A stretch of DNA of 64,000 nt from Linepithema humile (Eukaryota; Arthropoda; Insecta; Hymenoptera; Formicidae), in NCBI RefSeq assembly GCF_040581485.1, contig NC_090130.1, positions 23,949,918 to 24,013,917 on the forward strand, written 5' to 3'. Below the pieces are notes generated by a model, which did not search any database, had not been told where the DNA came from, and saw nothing but the letters and a program-made list of their open reading frames with translations. Every line of letters begins with the position of its first letter. Positions within the stretch are counted from its first letter, which is position 1. The position numbers and the translations under genes were made by a program. This document shows, in pieces, positions 42,263-55,019 of this stretch.

Positions 42263-42780
42263 CCTTATTTGCCAAGTGGTGTAAGTCCAATTTCTCAATT
42301 GTTGGAAAATGATTATTTTGCGGTTTGGGCTTATAGAAAAATCAAGATAAATGAGAATAACTTTGTTTTACTTTTATTTTATCAAAAAATAACTAAATTT
42401 TTGTTTTAAAAAATTCCAATTTTTAATTTTTTTAAAATTGTTTTTCTGCAATGTTTCTCCTTTATATAACTCTTAAATCTTGCGTTAATTTTGAAAAAAT
42501 AATTCTTATTTATTTCAAACAAATTTAGATAAGAATAAATAAAAATTTTAGAAGGAAAAAAAAACAAACAAATCACTTTTTTAGCGCAGGACTTACACCA
42601 CTATTTCTCTAACTGCCAATCTGTTATCTTTAACATCCAACTTTGTACTGCTCTCAGCGACTTATTTATGAAGTTAGATTTACAACACTTGTTCATTAAA
42701 TACAAACAACCCTTCAGAACATATTTCTGGTGTTAGTTAAAAATCTCAAATTTTGGATTTACACCATTTGGCAAATAAGG
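42263..42780. mobile_element. Small terminal-inverted-repeat element (MITE-like)
   Basis: Imperfect inverted repeats of about 38 bases lie at 42263-42300 and 42741-42780, sharing CCTTATTTGCCAA and a GGTGTAA core. A third inward copy of the GGACTTACACCA motif lies near 42589. The 518-base interior is AT-rich and non-coding. No clear target duplication is visible. It sits between the dimerisation exon and the next splice acceptor. Confidence 0.6.
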
Positions 42781-42832
42781 TGCTCATGTGTTATTATAGA
42801 AGTATTCACTTGAATTTTTCTTTTTTCTGTAG

Positions 42833-42960
42833 CTTCAATAATTCATCCTCTGAAAATTATTCGTCTGGCTATTGCACGATATTTGATTTTATTATTCATA
42901 TATATATATTTAACATATTATCTTCAAGTTTTATTTATGCATTATCTATTTCCACCTTGA
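42833..42960 (+). CDS. Alternative candidate 3' exon of the doublesex-like gene (weak)
   Basis: A strong pyrimidine-tract acceptor (TTTTTTCTGTAG ending at 42832) is the first good one after the donor at 41968. Entered in phase 1 it gives Thr, then SIIHPLKIIRLAIARY, then a hydrophobic AT-rich run, and a TGA at 42958-42960. The first part could be coding. The rest looks like random AT-rich translation, and I see no likeness to Doublesex tails. It is the main rival to the candidate female exon at 53542. Confidence 0.2.
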
Positions 42961-45900
42961 ATGATAAATAATCGTTAAAATTTTAAGAATTATCATTGTT
43001 TTGATTTTCGTAGTTCTTGACTGAACTCGATTGCTCGATTCTTGAAAATGCTATACATTCAGTAACCAAAAGGTTTTATTCTCTTCAATGCGGATTGAAT
43101 AGTAACAATAGCAGATTTTTGATCAGATTTTTATTGAAATGTAGTTATGTATTGCATAAAACAAATTTATGCATCCAAACAAATTTCTACATACAACTGG
43201 ACAATATACGACAATACTTGAAGATTCTTGGGATCTGTGGAGTATATGAGTGGAGTGGGATACCAGAGGTATAATAAATTATATCGAAGTTGGCATAAAA
43301 TGTATTTATTTTTAGAATTTTGTTATTATATTTAAAAGATCGCGCAATCAGTCGGTTTTATTCTTCGCATTTTACATCATAAATTGACAATCTTTTTTAT
43401 GGCAATTTATTTAAAAAAAAACATTACATTATTTTTATATTATTATGATATAAAATTATTACCTTTTCTCTATATCATTATTATAGCGACAGTATCATTA
43501 TTATTATTATAATTATAATTTTAATGTGAAAAAATGATCGATTGCATTTTGGATCGCGAAATACTGAACCTATGCGAAGCGTTATGATAAATTTAATCCG
43601 GCGTTTCTAAAACAACTTACGACTAACTTTAACTATGAATCATACGTGATTATTTTCTCCTCTCAAGAGCCTTGCTAACGGATGCCAACTTCAATATAAT
43701 GAAAACTCTGTTTCCGCGTGTGTCGCGAGAATCGCGGAAGAAATTAATCTTGAGATTTATCTGCAATTGTGTTCTGACATGATACATCATCATTCATTGA
43801 TGATTTGTTGCCTCGATAAACATCTCGATTGTAAGATCATTAAGTATTCTTGTTACAACACACGAAGAAGCAACCTTGGAAAAGATACTGGTAAGCGAAG
43901 TCAATGAAAAGACTAAGTGTTCTCGTCTCGGAAGAAAATATTCCACTCCCATCACGGAAGAGGTCTGAAGATCACGTACAAATATTACTTGAGAATCTGC
44001 TTGGCATCGCGGTACTGCGCTTCAAGTATGCCACATGTTCTATGCACGCGTGATATTTATAATTTTGCTACAATTTTGCAGAGAGTGGTATCTTACAGAA
44101 AGTAAGGATTACTTATTCGTATTTATTCGAAATTACAAAGTGTGAATCGATAATGCGCAATGATCATCTACATCTGAAAATCACTCTTTTCCGCACCGAA
44201 AATGGTGTTTGCAATAATAATATTGCTTGCAAATACTCGTATACATATAAGGATATTTTGTATATCATAATTATACAAAATAAGGGAAGACTATATATAG
44301 ATCAATAATAAATAAATGAATCACACACACACAGTCCAACAATTATATAACTTTCCATGCAACTGATCGAGGATCACAAACATAATTATATTGACATTTG
44401 GTTATAAATATTAGAGTTATAAATATTCAGTTTAAACGATTTTTGCAGTTGCGACAAATGCATTTGTGCGCGGCTAAATTAGAACAGTCTCGCTTACCAA
44501 CGTACAAAGTAGCGTGTCACCATTGCCACTACAGCTTAAAATACTCTGCGATAAATACGCAAGACGTCGCGCCAAACGTTGCCGAATATTTCTGTAATTA
44601 TAATGTAACTGTTAATATACATTTATCTTAACTTTCCGACGACTACTAAATTCCGTTGTTGGATAATAGCCAGCTTAATTCGAAAATTTGTACTGGTTTT
44701 CGGTCCATTCAAGGTCAACATTTAGGCTCATTTACGCATCGTAGAAGAATGTAATATGTAAGTTTATGTGAATTTTTATACATATGGATATATCGAAAGA
44801 ACATTTAAGGAGAAATGATCAACGTTTATAAATGCACTTTAACATCCTACGAATTTTCAAGCTCGCAAGAAAAATAAACGCTGCAAATAGTTAATATATA
44901 AAAAAACGCGATGAAGATCTGGTTGTCTTATTGCGAAGCGAGTGAGAAGGTCCCTGGACACTGAAGAAAAGGTACGATGTTTTTACTAACCGTTACCATG
45001 GATAATCTCGATGATCAGGCAAAATCTTTCTTCCTTTGTCATAAATCGCCTCGGTTCCGGATCACTGACGCCATTCGCCCAGAGCCGTTGCGAAGTATTT
45101 TATTTGACGATCGTGATTGTTTGTGGTGTTGCTAAATTTATAATGCCACAATCCGCACCGTGCCGCACACGGCAATAAAGCTGTTGACAATAAGTATCGC
45201 GGTAGATATTACAATCAAGCACGTGACGTACATATCTAATGAGCCTCATGACGCAGTATAAATGCGAAATTCTCGTATAAATGCCACTTCGTACGATATT
45301 TTTTCGCGTGAGGTTTGAAGTCAATTTTAATCATATCTGTGCAATACTTAGTTTTAGTTGGGTATAAACCTACTTCGATAATAAAATTCTGAAAACTAAA
45401 TATTGAAAGACTAAATATGAAAAACTAAATATGTTTTATAACACCAAACGCTTTAAAACTACCGGCCACACTTCAATCACGGATTTTTTTACCGGAAATT
45501 TTGGATTCAACTTTTTCATAAGAAATATTTAAAATTATCGCTTTAGCATATTTCGACAACTGAAATTTTTACCACCAATATATTGATTAAAGCGTATTAT
45601 GTAAATACTAAATGATAGTGAAAATGTTAAATATGAAATTAAGAATTTTTCTTAAAATTAACTTTACTTACAAAAAAAAATTTTAACCGTATAGACACGT
45701 TTGTATTTTGTGAACTTTTTTGAGCTCAATTTACGGATGACGAGGATGGTCGAGAAAAGTATAATTGATTAAATGTATTATTCATAGTTTGATCTCATTG
45801 TTTGGTCTCCATTGTTTGCTCTCTACCTTATCATTATAGATCGCTTAAATCGTTTATAGTTAGTTTGTGAATGCGTTTAATGCTCTATAGCATATTGAAT

Positions 45901-45977
45901 AATATATAGTTTTTTTTTTTTTTTGCGAACATCTCAATGAGCGCAAATTTGTCAGAAGAGATATGAGTGTCTTACTT

Positions 45978-46018
45978 TGATATATGTCTGAACTTTTCTT
46001 GATATATGTCTGAACGTG
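45978..46018. repeat. Short tandem duplication
   Basis: Two adjacent copies of TTGATATATGTCTGAAC, about 21 bases apart, within AT-rich intron sequence. Confidence 0.8.
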
Positions 46019-47498
46019 TTATCGTTAAAATATAGTGAAACTCTCGTTACTTACATACTTGTTATTTTTATTATTTTTATATATTTTTATTATTTTTTTT
46101 TTTGTGATTATTACTAGTACATATGTCCGACCGATATTGCATTTACAATCAAATTATTTAAATTATTTGTATTCCAACTGCTGAACTTGTATCGTTTTTA
46201 CATAGAACTTAATTAATTGCGTGATAAATATACTGCTGCCTGTGCCGATCGCTATCGTTTCGGAATAAATTGAATCGTTAAGAATCAATACAGCTTCGAT
46301 CTTGTCCGTCCGGTCGGAAAGCAACATTTAAGTCGACGCGGAAAACAACATTCCAGCGACAGTCGTATGAGCAAGTGGACGATTAACGACTTCACCTCGC
46401 AATAAGCACACGATTACACTGTTACTAACGTTACGTCATAGCATGTAAGATGTGCATGAATTTATACAAACGAATACACGATTATAGAAAACAATGCGTA
46501 TGATGCGCGAAACTGATAAAAGTAATAATATTACATATAAAATACTCGAATCAATTAAAGAGTAAAAAGCTTTTGTTAATTAAAAAGCAAGAAGCTTTCG
46601 AGAATTCTTAATTATTTAGGAACACATTTTTACACGAAACCTAACGTTGTTCTGAAGCGCCCTAAACTTTTGTGAAAATGCATTTGACGAATAACGAAAA
46701 ATACGATACAATCGTATTAAATATTAATCTGGAAGAGAGATCGACAAAGCATGTAGATCTTTTACCGACTAATTTGATGTCTAACCGGTATGTACGCATA
46801 CGTCATAGATTTAAACGTTTGGAACGATACTCAGTTAAATAGCGGACATCCACACCTCTGCGCACGTGTCAGAGATTAATGGCGCTCCTCGTGGAAAGGT
46901 AAGAATGCTTCACCATAAGAACGGTAACTGCGGCAGAGGTGTTAGCGGCAGTCTAGTGTAAATAATGAGTCAGTGATACTAATGCGCGCACGGTGTAATT
47001 GCTTCCACATATTGATGCTACCGTTAACATAGTTGGCATTAGCGTGAAATAAGTGTGCATTATGTCTACATATTGTTAAAGCTCAATTTCGGTGTTCCTT
47101 TAAGATAATTAAGAAATACTCCACGTAAAATTCTATACAAATACATATTAACACTTAATACACGATACTTTTTATGAAATACCTAATTTTTTAAATATTT
47201 TAATAATATTTTAATAGATTTGTTATTATGTTATTATGTCTTAGTGTTTTCATAAATGAATAGAAGTGAAAAGAGCAAACCGAGCTTATTGACATTTTTA
47301 TCAAACTTGTAATCAAATGAAAATCTTATCGTTTAAAATTTCTTTTTTAATCATGACGTAATTAATACAATAAATAGAATTATATAGCTATTAATTATAT
47401 AAATAATTAAAGCTTGCGTTATGAGATGTTTATCATGCCGTTTTTGCGCGCAGAACCACATCGCGTGAAAAGATGATAACACGGTCGTGATACGTCGA

Positions 47499-47544
47499 TA
47501 TATAAATATATGCGCATCCGCTATACATGTTCCGTGCAGTCAGT
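47499..47544 (+). promoter_or_regulatory. Possible TATA and initiator promoter
   Basis: TATATAAATA at 47499-47508 is followed by GTGCAGTCAGT, with the initiator-like TCAGT at 47540-47544. The spacing of about 41 bases is longer than the usual 30. An ATG at 47715 opens a 126-codon frame whose first 35 residues have mixed codon use, while the rest is AT-rich and hydrophobic. It could be an alternative first exon or a small separate transcript. Confidence 0.25.
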
Positions 47545-50502
47545 AACGGTCGGCACTTACACTGCTTCGCAGAGGCATATTTTCAGGCATCTTTAGGTGG
47601 ATGCTTTTGGCACACAGTGAGCTCTCACGGATACTTAACGCTAGAACTCACGACTATTCTAACTTGACACGATATAATCGAGAGAGTCGCGACGCACCAG
47701 CATGAGGCGAAAATATGATACCTCAAGATATTATAGATATTTTGCCGCGCGTTGGTCCCATCGTTGCCACTCTTTCGTATCGCATCTCATCTCTATCTGT
47801 TACAACGAAATATTCTACAAGTTTGTTACAATTTTCTTTATTTTTTTTAATACTGACTATATTTGAATTTTCCAACTTTTTTCTTTTTCCAAAACTTATA
47901 AAAATTCGAAATTGCGATGTATTTTCGACAACATTTCGTAGCTACTTTATATGTTTTATTACACATGCAATTTCTAAATTTCTTCTGCAAAAAAATCAGA
48001 AATTTTTCAAGTATGTTTATTTTGGACGAATAAAATTATTTTTACGTTTTACTGAAAACACAATATTGCTATTTTTTATTAGTGATTACGAATAGTATTG
48101 CGTGACTCATTGTGTATTGTACATTGAATCTTGACCATTTACGTCGCATTAGGATCGCTTAAGAGACGATTGACCTTGTACAGCTCATATCGTGCACTGC
48201 ATATCATTCTTATATTCTTGTGTGCTACCACACAGCGTATATCATTTACGTAAATGTGTAATCGCGAAGAATAAGATGGCTCTAGGAGAACTTTTATATT
48301 CTGTTTAAATAAATTTTGATGTTTAAACACTAACATATGTGAAAATGACGACGCTGCTAGCTCGTGGATAATAATTTCGTATGATCGGATGTTTATTGTC
48401 CTATCAATCTTTAGACTCTCGAATCAAATCAAAGCTTCAAAGCTCAAGAGCTCAAGAGCTCAAAGATTCAAAAAGATTGCTAACCTAAAAATACATTAGC
48501 AACAGATCGATGTCATGGCTCATTTGAACGCAACGCTGCATCAGAAATACATTATCTCGTTCAATCGTACGAAGAAAAGTTAGAAAGGTCTTTTTCATAG
48601 ACAGCGAGCGCATGAGAGATTCGTGCAACGATATAATGCAATCTCATTTGATCCAGTGCTTAAAAAATTTGTATGCGATTTATTAAAGATTGACGCTACT
48701 GGTTAAACGTCATGTACCGGGTAATTTATGAATATGAAATATATGTCAGCTATCAAGAAAGACGGCATTCCAAAGATGATGGATTATGAAAGGATAATAT
48801 CAAACAAAAAAACCTAATCTGCGTCTTATAATCAGACGAGAATGATTTTTAATTAGATTTTTTTATGTACGAAAGCGAACTAAAATTACAAAAATAATTA
48901 GTTAGACTACACCAGTAGTAATGAAAGGTTAGCAATAATAACAAGAGTAATATGTGTTTAAATAAAAAAATAATCAAGCTTCGATATACAGCTCTTTCAA
49001 TTTATGATTCTGAACTTTTACAAATCGATACTAATTTTTGAAAATTTTTTATTTATAGTTAATTTAAAAAAACTCTATTTTGTTTATTAATGTGATACTT
49101 GCAATGTACAAACATTGCTCAATCTTAAGTACAGCTATTTTCATGTGTTACGCCAATAATATACAACGTGCACGTTACATAAATATACACATTTCTGTGG
49201 TTATTTGTATATATTTGTTCCGTTCTGCGAAATGATAATCGCCGTGAAGAATAGCCATGTCTTCAGACGAGCGTGATGATCATTGCCATTGACTGGCGTG
49301 AACTGATATATTTCATATCTAAGATTACTCTCATCGACGCGATCGCTTAAAAGCCAATGGTGCTTTATTTTCAAGTGATTGCACGCTCTTCTGCGCACAC
49401 AATAAAAAGCATGCACCGATAGAAAATGCCATATCATGCAAAATAATGCACTGTCGAGCAATGTCGATCAATTATCTTAGTAATTAGATCCTCACGACTT
49501 ACCATGATTTTTTTGATCAGTTTTTAATTGGACGAGTCTGCATCGTGATACCGTTCAATTAAAATTTTTTATGATTTTTCATGGTCTGCGGCTACTGCCG
49601 TACATAATAATTTTTTATATAAAATTTTCTTCGTGTAATACTATTAAGTGTAACTTTTTCAAAAGTAAATAATGATATTCAGCTCACAAATAATGGATAC
49701 TTAGAGGCTAATACGGATAAATGTTCAGGTCGCGTCGTATTTATTATTAAGTAGTTTATGTACAAAAAAATTTGCACAAACAGCAATATGCATTGGCGTG
49801 CAAAGTATAATAGTAATTGTGATCGATGCATCTGTACATGTTGTCGGTCAGTCAATATGAGTGCATACATATTTTTAATGGAGATTGTTTTATACAATGC
49901 ATATATGTGCGAAATGTGCGTGCAGTATCTTCAAGTTGCGCATATAATTATTTTTATTAAATATGCGCTTTTTTAGTGTAGTTTAAAAGTGCAAGGTTGC
50001 TGCGTTAAATATGTATGTATGCGATCTTGATTGTGGCTGAAACGACGAAATAACACATAAAATAGAAATAATTTTTTATACCATAATTGCATAGAAACGT
50101 TTTAAATGCAATGTATCTTGCAGCAAATGAAACATTTTAAATATCGTAGTTGATAACATTCTTGAAGTTACATATCAATATTTTTGCTTAAAAATATTGA
50201 TTTTAAATCACGCAAGCAGTGAGATTCTATTGTCCATTTTTTATTAATTCGAAGATAGAATCATTAGATTATGTATATTTTCTTCACAGAAACAGTCTGA
50301 AACAAGTCTGAAATACTTTGGATTTCAAAAGCTTCGTTAATCTTTATTATATAACATTATTTAATTTTATGACATGAATATTAATAACATGATATAATAT
50401 TATATAGTGTACCAATCAATAATCAAATTTATGCAAATTTATGCATAAATCAGAAAAATAATAATGACATTAATTATGATAAATGCTTTGCGCTAATAAT
50501 GG

Positions 50503-50577
50503 AAATATTACGGAAATCAGAATAAAACTTAATTATTAATTATTAATTAAATTTTATTCTGATTTCCATAATATTTT
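50503..50577. repeat. Imperfect palindrome
   Basis: Arms of about 31 bases (50503-50534 and 50547-50577) around GGAAATCAGAATAAAA pair with only two or three mismatches, separated by a TAATTATTAATT-type loop. It is likely a decayed foldback element. Confidence 0.75.
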
Positions 50578-51832
50578 AATTATTCAGAAAGTGCGCTTAA
50601 AACCTACATTAAACCTACATACTTCCTCCAGCTGCACATGTAACACTTTCCAAGTAATTATCATAAATTACCGACGCAAAGTCAAGAAGCGCGTCTATAT
50701 ATATCATGTAAAAATGGCTTATGTAACACAACTGTTCAAAGCCGTTGTTACATGTCTGCGCGGAATTGAACACTACAAGTCAATTGATGATAAATTTTCT
50801 TTAGTCGTTACTTTTTATGACTTTTTCCAAACACAATAAAAAAATGTTATTGCGATATTTTTATATTGATTGATATTGTGAGATATTGTAATGATATTAT
50901 GAGATAAAATGCATTACAACAATAAACTTTGTAACATTAAAACTTAATCGTGATGACATATTTAACATAAGGTTGCTGGCTAGCTGATATTTGCTTTTAT
51001 GCACGATGTCCGCGGTCTGTAATTAACTATAATAGTCGAGCCAATCGCGACGAATCATTTATGCCATTATAATGAAAGAGGAAGTTCTTTATAATTAGCA
51101 GCTTCATAAGTAGCAGTTGGATGCGTTTCTTCCGCTCTATACACATATACGCCTCCTTATCCATTTTTTAATATTGTTTTCTATAATAAAATAGTACAGC
51201 AATACGCCATCAGTGTATATATTTTTACACTTTTATACTTTAATATGTAAGTTCAAAGACTTTAAGCACAACGGTTATTTATAATTTGAAATAGCATTTC
51301 TCTTTTGATACTGTAACATGTAATTTTTGTATGTTAAAAAATCTATGGAATTAATCAGAATATACAAGAGTAAAAACATATTTTTTTTACTATTAAAGTC
51401 AAACGGATTCCTATTTAACATATGATCTCGCAAACATAATTGCACATTTATTTACATCGAAATGCTATATAGAAAGAGAACCGATAACGATTTCGATTTT
51501 AGACTTACTTATAACAACAATCTCTCATGATATGATCACGTTGCAATTAATTAGAAGTCACCGTCGAATAAGTAATTATCTGGCATGTAGAAAGACGCCG
51601 GCAAGGCTATTGATTTATTTGATATCAATAAATTAAGTAGTCACACAGAGAAATTAAGCACACAATCTATATTATCTTGCAATAAATATCTCTACAATAT
51701 AAATCTATGTATTAATCTGAAATATATCTTTATTGCTTTATTCTGAGATTTGATTTTTTGCGTGAAAATAAAACTTTAAAGAATAGATGAAATATAGATG
51801 ATAAACTTGTTAATTATGATCGACGAACGTAC

Positions 51833-51875
51833 ATATCATTTGATGCTCATGAAGCAATTATAAACAATGAGACAG
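51833..51875 (+). repeat. 43-bp duplicated segment, copy A
   Basis: Matches 53777-53819 with two substitutions, and both copies are followed within a few bases by TGGCATGAAAA. The plus strand can be read ISFDAHEAIINNET, but no splice site precedes it, so coding is not supported. The other copy lies just downstream of the candidate female exon. Confidence 0.85.
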
Positions 51876-52129
51876 TGGACGACTGGCATGAAAATTGCAT
51901 GATAACGCAAATTGCATAATAAATGATGGAAAATTAAAAGTTTTTATTAAAACTTAAAAAAATGCTTAGATGAAATTTCGATAAAGAGTAGGTAATGCTT
52001 TTTATTTAAAGTTCAAAGTTTGCAGCCGAAAGAAAATACTCGACTTTTGCGAAAAGGTTTCTCAAGTGCAATAAAATAAATCGTTTTTGAAAAAAGAATT
52101 TAGAAAGTAAAAAAAAGGCTTCCAGACAC

Positions 52130-52580
52130 GGAGGTTTGAAGTAGAGCGTGCCGCAAATGTCCGGTGTATTAACGTTGACATTTTAGCACGAATGGTAGAC
52201 GTGCCGCTAATTCCTTCCGAATGGTCAGACGTTTTGCGATTTTCTCAGATTCTCATGCGCGATTCGTTACACGCGATGTGTCTTCGTTTTCTTAGTCTGT
52301 CTGGCAACAAACGGGACGCGGTCACGGACGGAATTAGACGGACGACGGTGACTTACTCAGTCCACTACATTCGAGCATTTGGATCCTCTTTGGTATCGTT
52401 TATAATGCATCGCTGATGCCAGCAGCTTGCAGCTTTTGCACACTGTTGTAAACGGCCGCGTATTTATCTCACGCGACGTAGCGTGTGAAGTCAGGGGTAA
52501 GATAGTTATACGTTGATGACGAACGCGTGCGTGCAGTATTGGACGACAATCGCTGATCCGCTTCATGTCTAGACTTCTAC
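52130..52580. promoter_or_regulatory. CpG-rich island upstream of the candidate female exon
   Basis: A block of raised GC and CpG content with overlapping open frames on both strands, none recognisable. It begins about 1.4 kb before the candidate female exon. It may be an enhancer or promoter of a non-coding transcript; this is inference from composition only. Confidence 0.3.
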
Positions 52581-53325
52581 TCGGAATTGATGGGATAGAA
52601 CAAGCTCACATCGACTAATGTTAATTTTTCACCGAATTATCTTAAAAATTGTTTCGTTTACACTAAGTCATTTGTAAGTGCATTTTTTTAATAATTAATG
52701 AGCACTGGGTTCGTGACGACTACTTATAGAATATTTATTAATCCAATTTAAAATATTTATTAAAATTATTAAAATATTCTGTACTTACAATATATTAGAT
52801 TAGATTTATTAATTGCTCTTCTCATGGTTACAATTTTTACATATATTTTAAATTAAAAAATTACATTTTGCATAAAATATATATTTACAATACATATTTT
52901 ATAGTTTTCGTAAATTTTAATACTTGAAAGAAATAAGCAAGTATTGTAAGAAGTCTTGAAAGAAACAAGTAGACGTCTTCCATAGATTATAATTATGATA
53001 AAATTTGTTTCGACGCTTGAAAGGCATTGTCTTTCCTTGTCAGAAGCGTTCGTGATATTGGCTTACTTGCATTCGTTCGATTCAGTTGCGTATCTTAATC
53101 TCGCGGTATATTAAATGAGCTCAGATTTGTTGTGCGTGAAATAAAACGGAGAAAGAAAAGGTGCAAATAGAAGAAGAGATGTGGACAAAAAAGGACCGAC
53201 GCAATTTGTTAAGACAGATGAAATGTGGTTGTGTGAATGCACAACTGGAAGTAATATGCGAGAGAACGCATATTATATTTATTATATGTAAATTACAAAA
53301 ACGCCCGTTGGCAGCTTGATACTAA

Positions 53326-53355
53326 GATATAAGGTGAAGATATAAGATGAAGATA
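53326..53355 (+). promoter_or_regulatory. 13-nt tandem repeat, possible splicing enhancer
   Basis: GATATAAGGTGAA (53326-53338) is followed at once by GATATAAGATGAA (53339-53351) and a partial third copy GATA. The units are purine-rich and 13 bases long, the same unit length as the fly doublesex repeat element, though the sequence differs. The pair lies 187 bases before the candidate female exon acceptor. A splicing role is inferred from position only. Confidence 0.4.
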
Positions 53356-53541
53356 ACTATAGAAATAAATAGATAAGACAGTGAGCTGTGTAAATTTACT
53401 TGTCGGCCTTGATGATCTTTCTTTATCTAGCAATTGCCTCATTGCGCACTTTGACAAACTTTTATTTCAAATCACAGTTTCTCTCGTCGAACAATTTTAG
53501 AATATCTTATATTATTTTTACAATTATTATTATGTTTACAG

Positions 53542-53699
53542 CTGCGCATCGTGTGTATCGTTCAATAAGAAGAAATAATGTAAATTATGTAACAGTGTTA
53601 GAAATTACCGAGTTGCTGCGCAGCAGACGTATTTGCAATGCGATAATGCATCACGCTAATTATGTTTCAAGCTTCCAACGTGCCTTTGTAGCCTTGTAA
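53542..53699 (+). CDS. dsx: Candidate female-specific terminal exon of the doublesex-like gene
   Basis: Acceptor TATGTTTACAG ends at 53541. Joined in phase 1 to the dimerisation exon it gives a Thr and then 51 codons to a TAA at 53697-53699, for a protein of about 237 residues. The tail contains VYRSIRRNNVNYVTVLEITE and ELLRSRRIC. This has a loose likeness to the conserved female tail of insect Doublesex (an SR-x-HNLN segment followed by an ELR segment): R, N-x-N and the E..LR..R positions can be aligned. Codon use is richer in G and C than the flanks, as in the other exons. A 13-nt purine-rich tandem repeat precedes it and a duplicated 43-bp segment follows it. Phase fits by chance one time in three, and the homology is weak, so female-specific RNA data are needed. 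Confidence 0.45.
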
Positions 53700-53776
53700 A
53701 AAATAGTTTAGTAATGCGCAAAGCGATTCTCCGATAGGAAAAAGATGGAGAAATATGCAGATTAATCGAAAGAATT

Positions 53777-53819
53777 ATATCATTTGATGCTTACGAAGCA
53801 ATTATAAACAATGAGACAG
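53777..53819 (+). repeat. 43-bp duplicated segment, copy B
   Basis: Second copy of 51833-51875, beginning 78 bases after the stop of the candidate female exon. GAAGAT-type purine motifs follow at about 53874-53935. If that exon is real, this copy would lie in its 3' UTR, where sex-specific splicing enhancers sit in fly doublesex. Confidence 0.85.
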
Positions 53820-55019
53820 ACTTTGGCATGAAAAAGATTAATGTTGCGGGCAGATTACGGTGCGATGTCGTAATGAAGATTGCAAACACAACAACGGCAT
53901 TTGGTTTTTAGATGAAGATGATTTTTAGATGGATGGGATGCATCACATCCGGCAGGGCTGTACGCGCTACGTAACGTATAATTATCATTTAACGATATCA
54001 TTGAATGATAACGAAAGCAAACCAAACGAAACCAATCATCACTTTACTTTTGCTTTGAAATGAAATGATACGCTAGATTGATCTTAATGATACATTTTTA
54101 TTGTTACAACGTTAGCTGCGATGGAAGATAAAATTACATTAGCAGTATTTACTTTCAGTTTGTATGAATTTAAATATATGAATATTTAGTGTATGTCAAC
54201 GGAGACAACTGAAATTGTGATAATGTCACAACCTAATTCTGTATGTATGTTGAGTAAGAATAATTCTCTATACTTCTAGTGAGACCTTTTTCTGACTTTT
54301 CTTCTCTTTCTCTTAAGTGAATCAGATTTATTTTTAAAAATATTGTAAAATATTTAAAAAGAATCCGCTTTGTTTGCCGATCCGATTTATCTGTATTTTC
54401 TTCTTTCTACAATGCACTCCGCTCATTGTTGATTCCAAAAACGATTTCATGAATATTTATCTTTTAATAAAAATATACGATTATAAGAGAACCATTAGAA
54501 TATCAGTTGTTTTTCGACATATTAAATTTCTAATCGGATCAAAATCGATACGGTCATTTTTGAATAGAACTAGATTATTTTTTATCTTATCTTAAGCAAA
54601 TTAAATTAATGAAATATTGGTACATCTAATGCAATCAATTTGCACTTTTAAAGTGTTAACTTTTCAAACTCTTGCAAGAGAAATGTTTTAAAATGACATT
54701 TTTGTTGCAACGTTATCATCTAAAGTTGACCTTGAGATCAATTGCGATGACGCTCGCCGTTGAATCAAAGTTGGTTATAGATAAAAATGCCTGGCGATTA
54801 AATAATCAGCGTTATTACCACGCGTAAAAGCGCCGTGGCGTAAAACTATAAAACTTTTACGGCATCGTTAATTTTATTGTGCGGACATAACGCCTGTTAC
54901 TTTTGCACTGTGTATTGCGACATGTCGTCCTGACGACAACATCCATGAATGTATTAATGCGCTTGCGTCGATCATTTACTGGTTTACCGTGCATGCAATC
55001 AGTACGATTACGGACATGC

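Noticed and set aside
43014..43274. Open frame after a TTTTCGTAG acceptor at 43013
   Set aside because: It needs phase 0. Joined to the dimerisation exon in phase 1 it stops after three residues.
44451..44631. Open frame after a TTTTTGCAG acceptor
   Set aside because: In the required phase it stops after nine residues, and the longer frame has no family match.
47715..48095. 126-codon frame behind a TATA-like box
   Set aside because: Only the first 35 residues look mixed; the rest is AT-rich hydrophobic translation. Kept only as a possible promoter.
54161..54188. Short phase-1 tail ending MNLNI after a TTTCAG acceptor, faintly like the HNLNI part of female Doublesex
   Set aside because: Eight residues before a stop are too few to distinguish from chance.
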